A stretch of DNA of 64,000 nucleotides from Dugong dugon (Eukaryota > Chordata > Mammalia > Sirenia > Dugongidae). The DNA lies in contig CM057472.1 of the NCBI GenBank assembly GCA_030035585.1, forward strand, positions 85,805,601 to 85,869,600, in the 5' to 3' direction. The position numbers and the translations under genes were made by a program. The notes beneath the pieces were generated by a model. It was not told where the DNA came from. It did no database searches and saw nothing but the letters and a program-made list of their open reading frames with translations. How positions within the stretch are numbered: position 1 is the first letter of the stretch; the number at the start of each line of letters is the position of its first letter. This document shows positions 1 to 32,800 of the stretch, piece after piece.

Positions 1-689
1 CCTAATGAGATCTCGGCTTCCTTCTGCATTTCAAAAAAGACATCCCTTTAATTTCATTCTGTGTGGTGACTAAAAGGCCTGAAAAGTAAAAGTGTGGCAG
101 ATGGAGCCTTTACTATTTGGACACTGAAGTCATTCACATGGAGTATCTTGTGTGGGTAAAAATGGTAACTGTCTTGAACAAGAAAAGGAGTAGGGTCCTG
201 GAGAACTAGGCAGGTCGCAGAAGTTCCTATTTTTAGCCTCCACTTCCTGCCTTTGCTCTAGCTACTACGTTCACTCAAATGACCCTACCTATTCCATCTC
301 TGCTTTCATCTCTCACTCAAAAGAGATGGACAGGACTCAGGCGAGGGGAGGGGCTCCTACGTGCAGGGAGGCTAGAGAGAAGGGAATTCTGGACTGAGGA
401 AGGTGAGGCTAACGACCCGGATGGGACAGAGACCTGCACGGAGAGGCGGGGGCAGGGGCAGTGGTGGGAATAGGGGTGGGGAACCAGAAGCAAGGGGCAG
501 CGAGACCAGTGGGGGTTCAGTTCAGCGGCCAAGGTGTGATAGGAATACCGCGATGGGATCCGAACCGTGACTGCGAGTGAAGAGAAGCCAGGGGTACAGC
601 AGCCCTGTCGCTGCCATCTGGGCTAATCTGAGAAAGGAAGCGGGACAGGAACCAAGCCATTTCCAAACAAGTAGAAAATAACCTCGAGC
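1..689. other. Left edge, inside presumed TMED8 intron 1
   Basis: No exon, RNA gene or recognisable repeat was seen here. Composition becomes GC-richer from about 340 onward, towards the CpG island. Short open frames here lack splice context. Confidence 0.5.
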
Positions 690-21016
<20,327 letters not shown>

Positions 21017-21304
21017 CAGAAAGCCATTTCACTTAGCCTGAAGGATCAAACTAAATTACTCTGGGGAAGAAGTGTGGTCTTTCGTTTTTCTTCATCTCCT
21101 TTTCATCTAACTTCTTTTCAGAGTTAAAACTGCTGGCTCCTTCTTAGTTCTACCACCAACTCATAGCACTGTCCCTTTATTTGGTTTCAGTTTAGCCCCT
21201 TGTTAAAACAAAGATAGTAATACTTAACCTTTGTGAGTAACGATAATAATTTCTGGTAAATTCTAGCAATGCATCTGGTTGTAGAAACATGTTGGGGAAA
21301 TATA

Positions 21305-21310
21305 ATTAAA
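21305..21310 (+). terminator. SAMD15: Candidate SAMD15 polyadenylation signal
   Basis: ATTAAA lies 289 bp after the stop. It is the nearest canonical or near-canonical hexamer seen, but no strong GU-rich element was identified, so the true site could be further downstream. Confidence 0.4.
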
Positions 21311-21516
21311 AATCTCCTGCTGACCCAGATATTCTTCTTCATAAATTCAGAAAAGAAAGAAAAGCTTTATTATTGCATACATCACAGGCAATCCACTAAA
21401 GAGATTTCAAAGACAAAGAAATCTCACCCTTTTATATAGCCAGGCAGATACAGGCCATTATATACATGTTAATTGCCTTTATCCAAAGGAAAATTAAAAG
21501 TTCTATCTTTATGACA

Positions 21517-21660
21517 GCGCAGTGGGTAAGAGCTCAGGCTGCTAACCAAAAGATTGGCAGTTCAAATCCGCCAGCTGCTCCTTGGAAACCCTGTGGGGCA
21601 GTTCTACTCCATCCTATAGGGTCGCTATGAGTTGGAATCAACTTAACGGCAGTGGATTTA
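21517..21660 (+). mobile_element. AfroSINE with TSD
   Basis: A plus-strand copy flanked by TCTTTATGACA at 21506-21516 and 21661-21671. It lies just downstream of the SAMD15 3' end. Confidence 0.92.
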
Positions 21661-22230
21661 TCTTTATGACAAACAGGAAGTTATTATTGGAACCAAGCAC
21701 CTAGGCTAAAGTCCCATAAAGACAGGGTGCCATCCTCCTTGATGCTAACATTTCAAAGACATGGCCCCAAGGCCCCCAAGAAAGATATCCTGAGATGCAA
21801 AACTGGCAAGAGACTTACTAGCTTTTAAAAATATTTACATACTTCTCAAAGAGACAGAGAAAGGATTTACGATCACAAGTTTTCTAGAGGAAATATTTTG
21901 AGAAAAATGAGGGGGGTTCTCTTTCCCTTTTGGCACCAAAGAAAATTCCCCCAATTTTTTTTTAGATTTCTATTACCTTTCCAAATGACATGATTTATAG
22001 AAGTATAACCAACTATGGAATAGGGTCTGAAGTCTGCTTACAAGGCTCTTTTATGTAGTACCTTTTAGACCATCATAAAATGAAATTCAGGCCAGAGTCT
22101 ACCCATGACAGCTTCTCAAAACAAATTACAGAATACTTCTGGTTACTTGAGTGACTCCCGTTCCCCTCTAGTTTCATAGATTAAACTGTTCTTTCTCCAC
22201 CCTATCTCACTTAATCCTAAAAATCACTAT

Positions 22231-22430
22231 CCAAACCAAACCCATTACTGTTGAGCTGATTGTGGCTCACAGCGACCCTATAGGGCAGAATAGAACTGCC
22301 CCACAGGGTTTCCAAGGCTGTAAATCTTTATAGAAGCAGACTGCCACATCTTTTTCCACAGCTGGTGTTTGAACCGCCCACCTTTTGGTTAGCAGCTGAG
22401 CCCTTAATCACTGCACCACTAGGGCTCCGT
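22231..22430 (-). mobile_element. AfroSINE, long form
   Basis: A minus-strand copy with the extra middle segment (GGCTGTAAATCTTTATAGAA) that marks a longer subfamily. It is flanked by AAAATCACTAT-like sequence on both sides. Confidence 0.9.
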
Positions 22431-22447
22431 AAAAACCACTATACCTG

Positions 22448-22601
22448 AAACCCATTGCCATCTAGTTGATTCTGACTCATAGCGACCCTATAGCACAGAG
22501 TAGAACTGCCCTGTAGGGTTTCCAAGGAGCAGCTGGTGGATTCTAACTGCCAACCTTTTGATTAGCAGCCAAATGCTCAACCACCGCACCACCAGGGCCC
22601 C
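22448..22601 (-). mobile_element. AfroSINE, short form
   Basis: A minus-strand copy from CCCATTGCCATCTAGTTG to CACCACCAGGGCCCC, directly beside the long-form copy. Confidence 0.9.
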
Positions 22602-23504
22602 AAAAAGGGTTAACATAATCCAGAAGGACAGTGATGTACCTTGATGTAACCTGTCCAGTTCCTTATACCTGAGTGAATACTCAAAGGAACCTGGGATTGT
22701 TTTCCCCCACTGAGGAACAATAACTCAAAGTAGCATTTATGCTAAGTGTTAATATTTGGTGATGACTCTAACTGCTCCCCTACAACTGGACTAACAGGAT
22801 TTTATCTGAAACCATTCTAACACCATACCATTGGATTTGCCTGGCTCACAATTATGCAAAATCATAATGTAAATGATTAGCCTAAGACCATGGTGATTTA
22901 CATGTACGGTTAATGGTTTTGTTCAAAAGCACTTCAGTATTTAGCAAACAATGTTCTGTTCAATGGCAAGGCATAGTAAATAACATCCTTTTCCAACTAG
23001 GTGGGGTCACTGCCATTGTCTTCTACTCTATTATAATTGACGAAGTATTTGCAAAACATATAGGAAATAAACAAATTTACACTTTAGAAATACATTCTGT
23101 ACTTCACAAAATTATTTTTAGTCAATTGATATAAATGCCAGCTATTTTTTAAATGATGGGAACAGATTTCAGTAAGATAGTATCAGAATAGTCATTTTTA
23201 GCTGAAATAAGCATGAAATAAGCCATAATTCAATTCAGATGACTTACCATACATTTTACTTGTCTATCAAAAAATGGTAGGAAAATCAAGCTGTATCATT
23301 TACCAGCTACATAGTACTACCGGAACAGAAGCTGCAGCATGTAACTGTCTAATAATGACACTATAATTTCTTGAATTCGGTTAGCTTTTAAGAGAGAAAT
23401 CATTTGAATTAACAAGGCTTTCCTGGGGAAGCAGTTTACTTAAGTGGGTTAGGTTATGTAGTTTCATTTGATTGTTTCCTAGAGCCAGACACACCCAAGT
23501 ATAC
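22602..23504. other. Intergenic spacer between SAMD15 and NOXRED1 3' ends
   Basis: AT-rich sequence. No gene or recognisable repeat was identified. Confidence 0.5.
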
Positions 23505-23524
23505 CGAGGTAAAGGACCTCCTGT

Positions 23525-23530
23525 TTTATT
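23525..23530 (-). terminator. NOXRED1: NOXRED1 polyadenylation signal
   Basis: AATAAA on minus lies 170 bp after the stop. It is followed by a GU-rich GGGTGTGTCTGG, a good downstream element. Confidence 0.7.
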
Positions 23531-23699
23531 CCACATTTTAAAGAGCCAACAGTACATTTTTCTAATATCTTAGTGCCAATTTGTGGCAAACACAGTATAG
23601 TCACATGACTCCCACTGTCAATTGTGGTAATCAGGGCACACCCATTTTAGAACTAATCTGTGAGATAGAAAAGAATCCTGATTCCTAAGATCTCGTCTC

Positions 23700-23874
23700 T
23701 TACTGGGATGGAGAGCCAGTGGAAACCTCTGGCTGGTCTTTGATTAGGGAGATGCCAAATGAGTGACAGTAAAAATGGGTAAGGTGGTCCTGGAGAGCAG
23801 TACTCTTAGAAAGATGGAGGCTGAAGGGAGTTTCCTTGAGTTGCACAGCGGCCAGATCAAACCAAGGGAAAGGC
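23700..23874 (-). CDS. NOXRED1: NOXRED1 exon 6 with stop
   Basis: The acceptor is TACCCCAG. The exon encodes [20 protein letters not shown] to STGSPSQ and TAA at 23702-23700. It is separated from exon 5 by 4.9 kb of old L1 sequence. Confidence 0.94.
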
Positions 23875-26800
23875 CTGGGGTAAAAAAAATAATAATAAAC
23901 GATGTTACTTTTTTTATCTATTCAGTACATCTGATTTGGCTGTTAAATGTTTCCTTTAAAGAAAAATTTCTTCCACTTGGAAATAAGATTCTTCATTTTC
24001 TGTACCAAAGTAATTAAAATTCATAATTCGTTAAACTAGTTAAACTAGGAATTCAGCTGGAGCTATTCAGTATATGGATTTAATTGTTCTTAGGATTTTT
24101 CACATTCTTGCTCATTTTTCTAAGTGTATTTGGAGAGAATTACAAAACTAGAGAATTATCATAATATCGACACTGATATCCTTTTCAGTATATTTTCCTT
24201 AAACTCGAGAATATATGAGGATCATGGACACTAGGAATAGAAAAGTTGAACTTTAAGATATCCTCTTCATCTATATAGGAAAAGAAGCAGAAGTTTATTT
24301 GCAAATGAAAACAGGGGCAATGTTCGTATTAATCAATAGCAGAATTCAAGTGAAAAAAGCAGTAGACAGTGGATTTTTCATTGTTAAAAAGATCTGGAAT
24401 GAGTCAAAAATACCAGCTCTTACCACTCTCATTCAACATAGTACTGGAAGTTCTAGCCAGTGCAGTAAGGCAAGAAGAGGAATTAAAAGGCATACAGATT
24501 GGAAAGGAAGATATAAAATTGTGTCCCTATTTGTAAATAACACAATTATCTATATAGAAAATCCCAAGGAATCTACAAAAAACTTCTAGTAGTAATAAAT
24601 GAGTTCAGCAACAACACAAGATACAAGATAAACACAGAAAAATCAACTGTATTTCTGCATACCAGTAATGAATACATGAACACCAAAATTTAAAATGTAG
24701 TAACATTTATAATCTCAAAAACAAAATACTTAGGTGTAAATCTAACAAAACATGTATAGGACTTGCCTACTGAAAACTACAAAATCCTGTAAATAAATCA
24801 AAGACAATCTAAATAAATGGAGATACATACTGTGTTCATGGATGGAAAGACAACATAATAAAGATGTCAGTTGTCTACAAATTGATCTATAGTTGTAATG
24901 CTAAAAAAAAAAGTGACACCACCAAATGTTGGCAAGGATGCAGAGAAACTGGATCACTCATACATTGCTAGTGCCAATGTAAAATAGTACAAGCACTCTG
25001 AAAAATAGTTTAGCAGTGTCTTAAAAAAATTAACATGTAACTACCATATGACCCAGCAACCACACTCCTGGACATTTATCCCACAGAAATGAAAACTTAA
25101 ATGTTTGCACAAAAACTTGAGCATGAATAGTCATAGCAGCTTTATTCATAACAGCCAAAAACTAGAAACAACCCAGTTGTCCTTCAGCAGGTAAATGGTT
25201 AAACAAACCGTGGTATATCCATGACATGGAATACTAGTCAGCAATAGTATTGATGAATCTCCAGAGAATTATGCTGAATGCAAAAGGTTGCATGTTATGT
25301 GATTCCACTTATATAACATTCTTGAAATGACAAAATTACAGAAATGGAGAACAGATTAGTAGTTTCCAAGTTGGTGGAGTAGGACTGGGGAGAAGCCAAC
25401 ATGAGGTATCTTTGTGGTGATGGAAATGTTCTGTATCAATGTCAATATCCTGGTTGTGATACTGTACTGCAGTTTTGCAAGAGGTTACCATTGCGGGAAA
25501 CTGGGTAAAGGGTATATGGGATCTCTGTATTATTTCTTACAACTGCTTATGAATCTATAATTATGTCAAAATGTTTAATAAAAAAAAGAAGGGGATACTA
25601 ACTTAAAAGTAAAATTCAAAAAGAAGCTATCTTCACTTCTCTATCCCCTTCTATTGGATTATTTTGAAGTGAAGCCCAGATACTCTATCATTTAATTTTT
25701 TTTTTTTTTTGGTCTCTATCTCTAAAAGGGAACCCTTGTGGCACTCAGCTCTTTTTAAAAAAGCACCACAATATTAATTCCTTTATATCATCAAATATGC
25801 AGTTTTATAATATTTTTTACAGTTGGTTTATTTGAATCATGATTCAAACAAAGTCTACATGTGCATTTTGGTTAATCTGACTTTTAAGACTTTTTTTAAT
25901 CTATAGGGTCTTTTTCCTCTTTTTTTTTTTTTTCCTTTGCAGTTTATTTGTTGAAGAAACTGGGTTGTTTGTCCTATAAAGTTTCCCACAGTCTGGATTT
26001 TGCTGATTATATCTCATAGTGTCACTTAATACTTTCCTCTGTCTCTTGAATTTTCTGTGAAAAAAAGGTAATTTAATCTAGAGACTTGATCAGATTCAGG
26101 TTCAATTTTTTAGCAAGAATACTTCATAGGTGGCTGTGTGTTTTTATCAAGAAACATGTTGTCTCTCTTTTTCTAATGTGAGCACTGATTAGTGGATTCA
26201 GCCTGATCCATTCACTATAAAGTTCCCTCATCAACTTTCATTATTTCATTGCATCCATTATCTCATGAGAGATTGCAAAATGATGATATTCAATCAGTGG
26301 AGATGGTGAGTATGCACTTAACTGGGTGTGGAATTGATATCTAAGCTGAAGATATATAGTTATGTGCTGTCAGCATAAAGATGGCTGAAGTCTCTGAAGT
26401 GGAAAAGATCACCTGAGAGTCCGGAAATAAACCCATACATTTATGGTCAGTTGATTTTTGACAAGGATGCTAAGTACATGTGTTGAGGAAAGAACAGTCT
26501 CTTCAATAAATGATGCTGGGAAAACTGGATTTCCACATGCAAAAGAATGAAGCTGGACCCATACCCCAAACCATATATGAAAACTAACTCAAAATGAATC
26601 AATGACCTAAATGTAAGAACTAAAACCATAAAACTCTTAGAACAAAACATAGGAGTAAAGTTTCAGGACCTAGTTATTGACAATAGATTCTTAGGTATGA
26701 CACCAAAAGCATGATCAACAAAAGACAAAATAGATAAATTGGACTTCATCAAAATTAAACTTTTGTTCATCAAAAGACTTTATCAACAAAGTGAAGAGGT

Positions 26801-29800
26801 GACCTACAGAATGGGAGAAAATTTTGGGGAACCTTATATCTAATAAGGGTTTAATATTCACAATATACAAAGTACTCGTACAATTCAACAACCAAAAGAA
26901 AAACAGTCCAATCAAAAAATGGGCAAAGGACTAGAACAGACATTTCACCAAAGAAAATATACAAATGGCCAGCAAGCACATGAAAAGATGGTCAGTATCA
27001 TTAGTCATTAGGGAAGTGTAAATCAAAACTACAATGAGATACCACTTCACCCACTAGGATGAGTATAATTTTAAAAAAGGAAAATAACAAGTGTCGGTGA
27101 GGGTGCGGAGAGGTTGGAACGCTCATAAACTGCTGGTGGGAATGGAAAATAGTGCCGTTGCTGTGGAAAACAGTTTTGTGGCTCCTCGAAAATTTAAACA
27201 CAGACTTACATATAACCCAGCAATTCCACTCCTAGGTATATACCCAAAAGAATTGAAAAGCAGAGACACAGATACTTAAACACTAATGTTCATTGCAGCA
27301 CTATTCACAGTAGCCAAAAGGTGGAAACAACCTAAATATCCATCAACAGATGAATGAATAAGTAAGGTATAGCCATACCAAACCAAACCAAACCCACTGC
27401 CATCAAGTCAATTCCGACTCCTAGCAACCCTATAGGACAGAGTAGAACTGCCCCATAGGGCTTCCAAGGAATGGCTGGTGGATTTGAACTGCCAACCTTT
27501 TGGTTAGCAGCCAAGCTTTTAACTACTGCGCCACCAGGGCCCCAGATAAAATGGAATATTATTCATCCATAAAGAAAATGAATTCTGGTACATGCTATAT
27601 GGATGAACCTTGAAAACATTATGCTGAGTGAAATAAGCCAGACACAAAAGAACAAATATTTTTTGATTACCACTTACATGAAATACCTAGAATAGGCAAA
27701 TGCATAGATACCAAACTTTATTAGTTGTTACCAGGGGCAGGAGGGAGGGAGAAAGAGGGAATTATTGCTTAGGGGGCATTGAGTTTCTGTTAAGGGTGCG
27801 AAAATATTTGGAAGTGAATTGAAGTGATGTTTGTACAACCTGGTGAATGTAATTAATGTCACTGAATTGTACGTATAAAAAATGTTGAAATGGCAAATGT
27901 TTTGTTACATATGATTTTACACAATAAAAAAAGAATTATTTAAAAGAAAAAAAAAGAGGACATGGGTTGAATAAATTTAATTAAATAAATTTATCCAGTG
28001 AATACCTGTGCAGCTGCTCATAAATGAAGTAGCTATGATTGTATCTATGACATAGTAAGTGAACAAGCGGTATATATAGTCCCATATTTCTACAATGCAT
28101 AGATACAGATATGCATATATTTGTAAATATATAGAAAGAGTGAAAATATATATATAAGCTGTTACGTATAAAGTCTACAGAATGGTATTTGGGGGACAAA
28201 GGAGGGCTTTTACTTTTCCATTGGTTGGATTTTTTACAGCAAAAATGTATTATTTTCCTAAGTTTTTAAAGCTAACATAAAAGGGAAAAAGAAACAGAGC
28301 TTCTAACCGGTTGTTCATGGTTCTAACCCGTGCGGAGAATTTGCATTTCTAATAAGTTCCCAGGTGATGCTAATCCTGCTGGTTAGGGACCAACTCTGAG
28401 AACTAGTGGTAGAGCAGTGGTTCTCAAAATTTATTGTGCATAAGAATCACCTGGGCCTTCCCCTAGAGCTGGCGCTCTGAATTCAGACTTCTAGCCTCCT
28501 AAACTGTAAGAAAATAAATTTGTTTGTTAAAGCCAGGACAAAAAAAGAAACACCTGGGGATCTTGTTAAAATGTAGATTCTGATTCAGTATATCTGGGGT
28601 GGAAATGCAAATTCTCAGCAGGGTTTCAAACTGGAACAAACTGGTTTGAAGCCCTGAAAAAGAAAACATCATCTGCTAAAACAAGAGTGTGGGAGACATT
28701 AGAATGACCAGCTGTCTGACACCTTACCTTCTCAGAGGTAGATTCCTGGCATAGGTTTTGCTGACAAAATCTGTTAATTGAAATTTGGGACAAGATGCTC
28801 TGTCTTTATCACAGTCTTCGAAGTGCACAGAGAGAAACTGTTCACTCAAAAGATGCAGCGCACGTGGGTGGGACATTTCTTTTGCTGTGCAGATGTTTAG
28901 GGCTGCATAGAATACTCCCTCCAGCCACTTGGTATTGAGGGTTATTCCCCCTATACATCAATGAAAAAGTAAATACTAGTTAGCGCCATTACAAATGACT
29001 TGCAGGAAACTGAGGACAGATCCCAGAGATTGAAGATCTACTTTTTTTCCAAGACAAATTGGTAATCTGAAGCTCAAGATAAGTAAACACTCCTCCTTCC
29101 TAGGCCAACAGGCCTATTTCTGCTTTTTATAACACATCGTAAGTGTTGACCATACCCCAGGAGGACAGATATGACTAATGCAGACATTGCTAATGGTAGA
29201 GGTTCTCTAGAGCGGTTCTTGCCATAAGGAGAAGGAACTGGGGAAAACTGTGCAAGGTTAGAACAGGGAAGAGGCATTTTCATCACAGACACTGATCCTT
29301 CTTGGGGTTGGTTAAAATATGTTTACTGCCTCTGGTTTTCCTGTTCCTCCTTCTCGTGTGCCGTCATGTCAATTGCAACTCACAGTGACCCTGTAGAGCA
29401 GAGTAGAACTGCCCCACAGGGCTTCCAAGGCCGTAATCTTTATGAGAGCAGACTGCCACATCTTTCTTCCAGCGCGGCTGCTGGGTTTGAACCACCGACC
29501 TTTCGATTAGCAGCCGACTGCTTTAACCACTGCGCCACCAGTGTTCCTTGGTCATCCTTAAAGGGTCCAAATAATCAGGCTTCTCAGCTCTCCCTAATAA
29601 AGGATGCTTTCTACCACCAAACACTGTTCTCATACAAATCTAAATAGCTGAGAATGTACCCAACTCTTCTTTCTCCCCTCTTTTCCCCCACCACACACAG
29701 TAGGATTTGATAGCATAGCAACAGGCTGAGGGGAAAGTAATTTTCAAAAGAGTGCAAGAAATATGGTGGACCATTACCAGCAGGACTGTAGGGGCAGGTA

Positions 29801-32800
29801 GCCCGAATAATCACAGGATCTTGGAGAGCAGCTATGATTTCCTTATCAGCCCCCCAGATGTTAACAAATTTATCAGCACACTGATACTGAGGCCGTAAGA
29901 TATTGGTGTGGTTCAGCAGTAATTTCAGCCTGGAAGTAAAACCACCAAGACGGGTGCAGTGTCAGGACTGGAAGAAACAACAGCACAACCTACTGGGTTC
30001 ACACATCCAACCCCAGCAACAGACCCTGCAGCACAGTACTGCTCAGGGGCAAACACAGATCTGTGCTGAGGGCACTGCTTATTAGCTGGATTGTTCATCC
30101 CTTCACCTAACAAACACATATTGAATGTTTTGTGCCAGGCCTAGGTTAGACACTATTGTTGTGAGTTGCTGTCAACTCAATTTCGACTCATGGCAACTTG
30201 GGGTACAAAAATAGTATCTGATCCCTGCTGTCAGTAACTTTTCATGTTGTTCACTTGTGGTTTCCCTTCTTGATGCACAGGGAAATACTAGTCAGCTTCA
30301 AGTAGTGGGAAGCAGTGTTTTAAACATTTACACATCAAAGAAAGTGTTCCACCCACAAGTGCTATGGTTGTTTAGTGTATGGTTTTACTTAAATTTGTGG
30401 AGAAGTGGGGAATACACAATTAGAAAGGCTACCCGGGTCCTACAGAGAAAGCTGCTTCTACCTTATTGGGAATGACCAACCCCAAGAGGAAGGGCTGGGG
30501 GACATAAGAGGGAGACATGGAGAAGCTAGAGATAAGGAGACAGTGATTCTACCAGTCTGCCCTCACTCTAGCGAGATACCTGGGTACTGGGATGGCAGCT
30601 ACAAAGCTGTACACAATGCAGGTTTTCTCAAGGCTGCTTTGAATTTCTAAGCAGATATTAGGCAGTTGAGATGGCAGGCAGCAGAGGAACACCACGTTGG
30701 CCCAATTTACTAGATAAGCGTTCTGGTAAAAGCACTGGATTCCTAGTTTCTGGAGCTCATCTGGGAGAGAAGGGAAGACAGAAAGAGAACTGGGCAAAGG
30801 AATTGAATTGAACATCAGTTATGGAGAAAGGATGATCTTATTTTATCTCAGTAAATCAAGCCAAGTCTTGTACCTACATAAATCAGAAGACATTCCCGTA
30901 TGTCTTCTAAAACCCATGCAGAAGTGCCCTAGTCCCATTATTAAAGCAGCTGGTGCCACTGCAGCAGTGCTTGAGATCATAAAATAAGTCACCCTAATTA
31001 TACTTTTAGACCAAACAGTGGACTTTCTCAGATTTTTTTTTTTTTTTTTTAAGGAAGAAGAAATTTCAAAGGAGCTTTCTGTTCCAATTTATTGAAGGTT
31101 TATCATGTGCCAGACAATGTACCTATGTTCTCTACGGTAATCCTCACAAGAACCTTAGGAGGCAGAGACTAGTAGTATTCCCATATTATAGATGAGGCTT
31201 TGAGAAGTTATATGACTTGCCCAAAGTTACACGACTAACTGGCTTCAGTTGGTGGGGAAGGCTGAGTGAGTGGAAAAAGAATAGGGCAGATGCTGAGAGA
31301 AATTTGGGAAGATATACTTGATATACTTACAGTTTCAGTAACATATACAGTTTAATGTCAACAGGACATTTATACATGTAGAGAGAAATGTGATAACTCA
31401 TATAGTTGTATAAAAACACTCATTGGTAGTTAATCATTTGATTGTACTTACTGCAATATGGAGTTTCAAAAGTAAATATTGAAAATGTAAACTCATATTG
31501 GGTAGTATGTTTTAAGTGTTACCGGAAAACAACATTACAGACATTGAAGAGGTGAATTCTTACTTAACCACCAAGATGCATGATAAATTTGATGCAGAGT
31601 TTATCTGGATACCTATAAACCTGAAATACGGATAGGACAAAGAGGAAGTTTAGAAAACATACACATATGTCATTCTTTAATGTGGTGTTCTCAAAAGTGC
31701 ACAGAACTTGATGCTGGGCACTCTGAATTCTTGCTTCCTTAGACAACATCCAGTGATATTCAAATACTGTAATTTTAATTATTAAAAACATATTGCTTTG
31801 CAAAGACTTTGCATTTTATTGAAATAAATATATGAGTCAGAGTCAACTCAGTGGTAACTGGTACTGGTTTATTGTTGGGATTAAAAAATTTGCCTTAAGT
31901 GGTGAGATTTTTAAAAAATCCATAATATAGAAAGGAGCCTGGTGGCACAGTGATTAAGAGCTGTGGTTGCTAACCAAAAGGTCAACAGTTTAAATCCACC
32001 AGCTACTGCTTGGAAACCCTATGGGGCAGTTCTCCTTTGTCCGGTAGGGTTACTATGAATTGGAATCGACTGAATGGCAATGGATTTGTTTGTTGTTGTT
32101 GTTTTTGTTCGTTTGACGTAGAAAAAACATTTACAAATCCCTAAGAAAAATACAGACACTCCCACAGAAAAATTGGGCAAAAGCAACTTAAAAAACATGA
32201 AATAGCTATAACCCTATGAAAAAAATATTCAAATTAATATTAAAATGGTGATTTTAAAAATGTTTTCCAGAATTGGCAAGGATGTAGTGAAATGGGTGTT
32301 TTTGCATAGTACTGGTGAAAATTTACACTGAACAACTTTTTTGGGGGGTCAGTTTGAAAATTAAATTGGAAGTTTCTTTGAAAATTAAACATACACCTAC
32401 CTACCACATGATCTAGCCATTTCACTCCTAGGTATTTACCCAAGAGAAATGAAAACATATATCCACACAAGCACTTGTACGCAGATGTTCATAGCAGCTT
32501 TATTTGTAATAGCCCAAAACTGGAAACAACCTGACCATCAACAGATGAATGGATACACAAACTGTGGAATACTGATACATAAATGGCATGGATAAATCTC
32601 CAAGGTTAGGCAGCTGGAGAAGAATCTTATTTCAGAGAATCCGAATGACTTAACCTTTTTATTTTGGAGGATAACTTTGGCAGACGGAGTGTGTTCCTAC
32701 CTCTTCTAACCACAATTGTGAGGGTGGTGCAGGATCAGGCAGTGTTTCGTTGTGTTGTACACAGGGTCACTATAAGCTAAAACCGACTTGATGGCACCTA

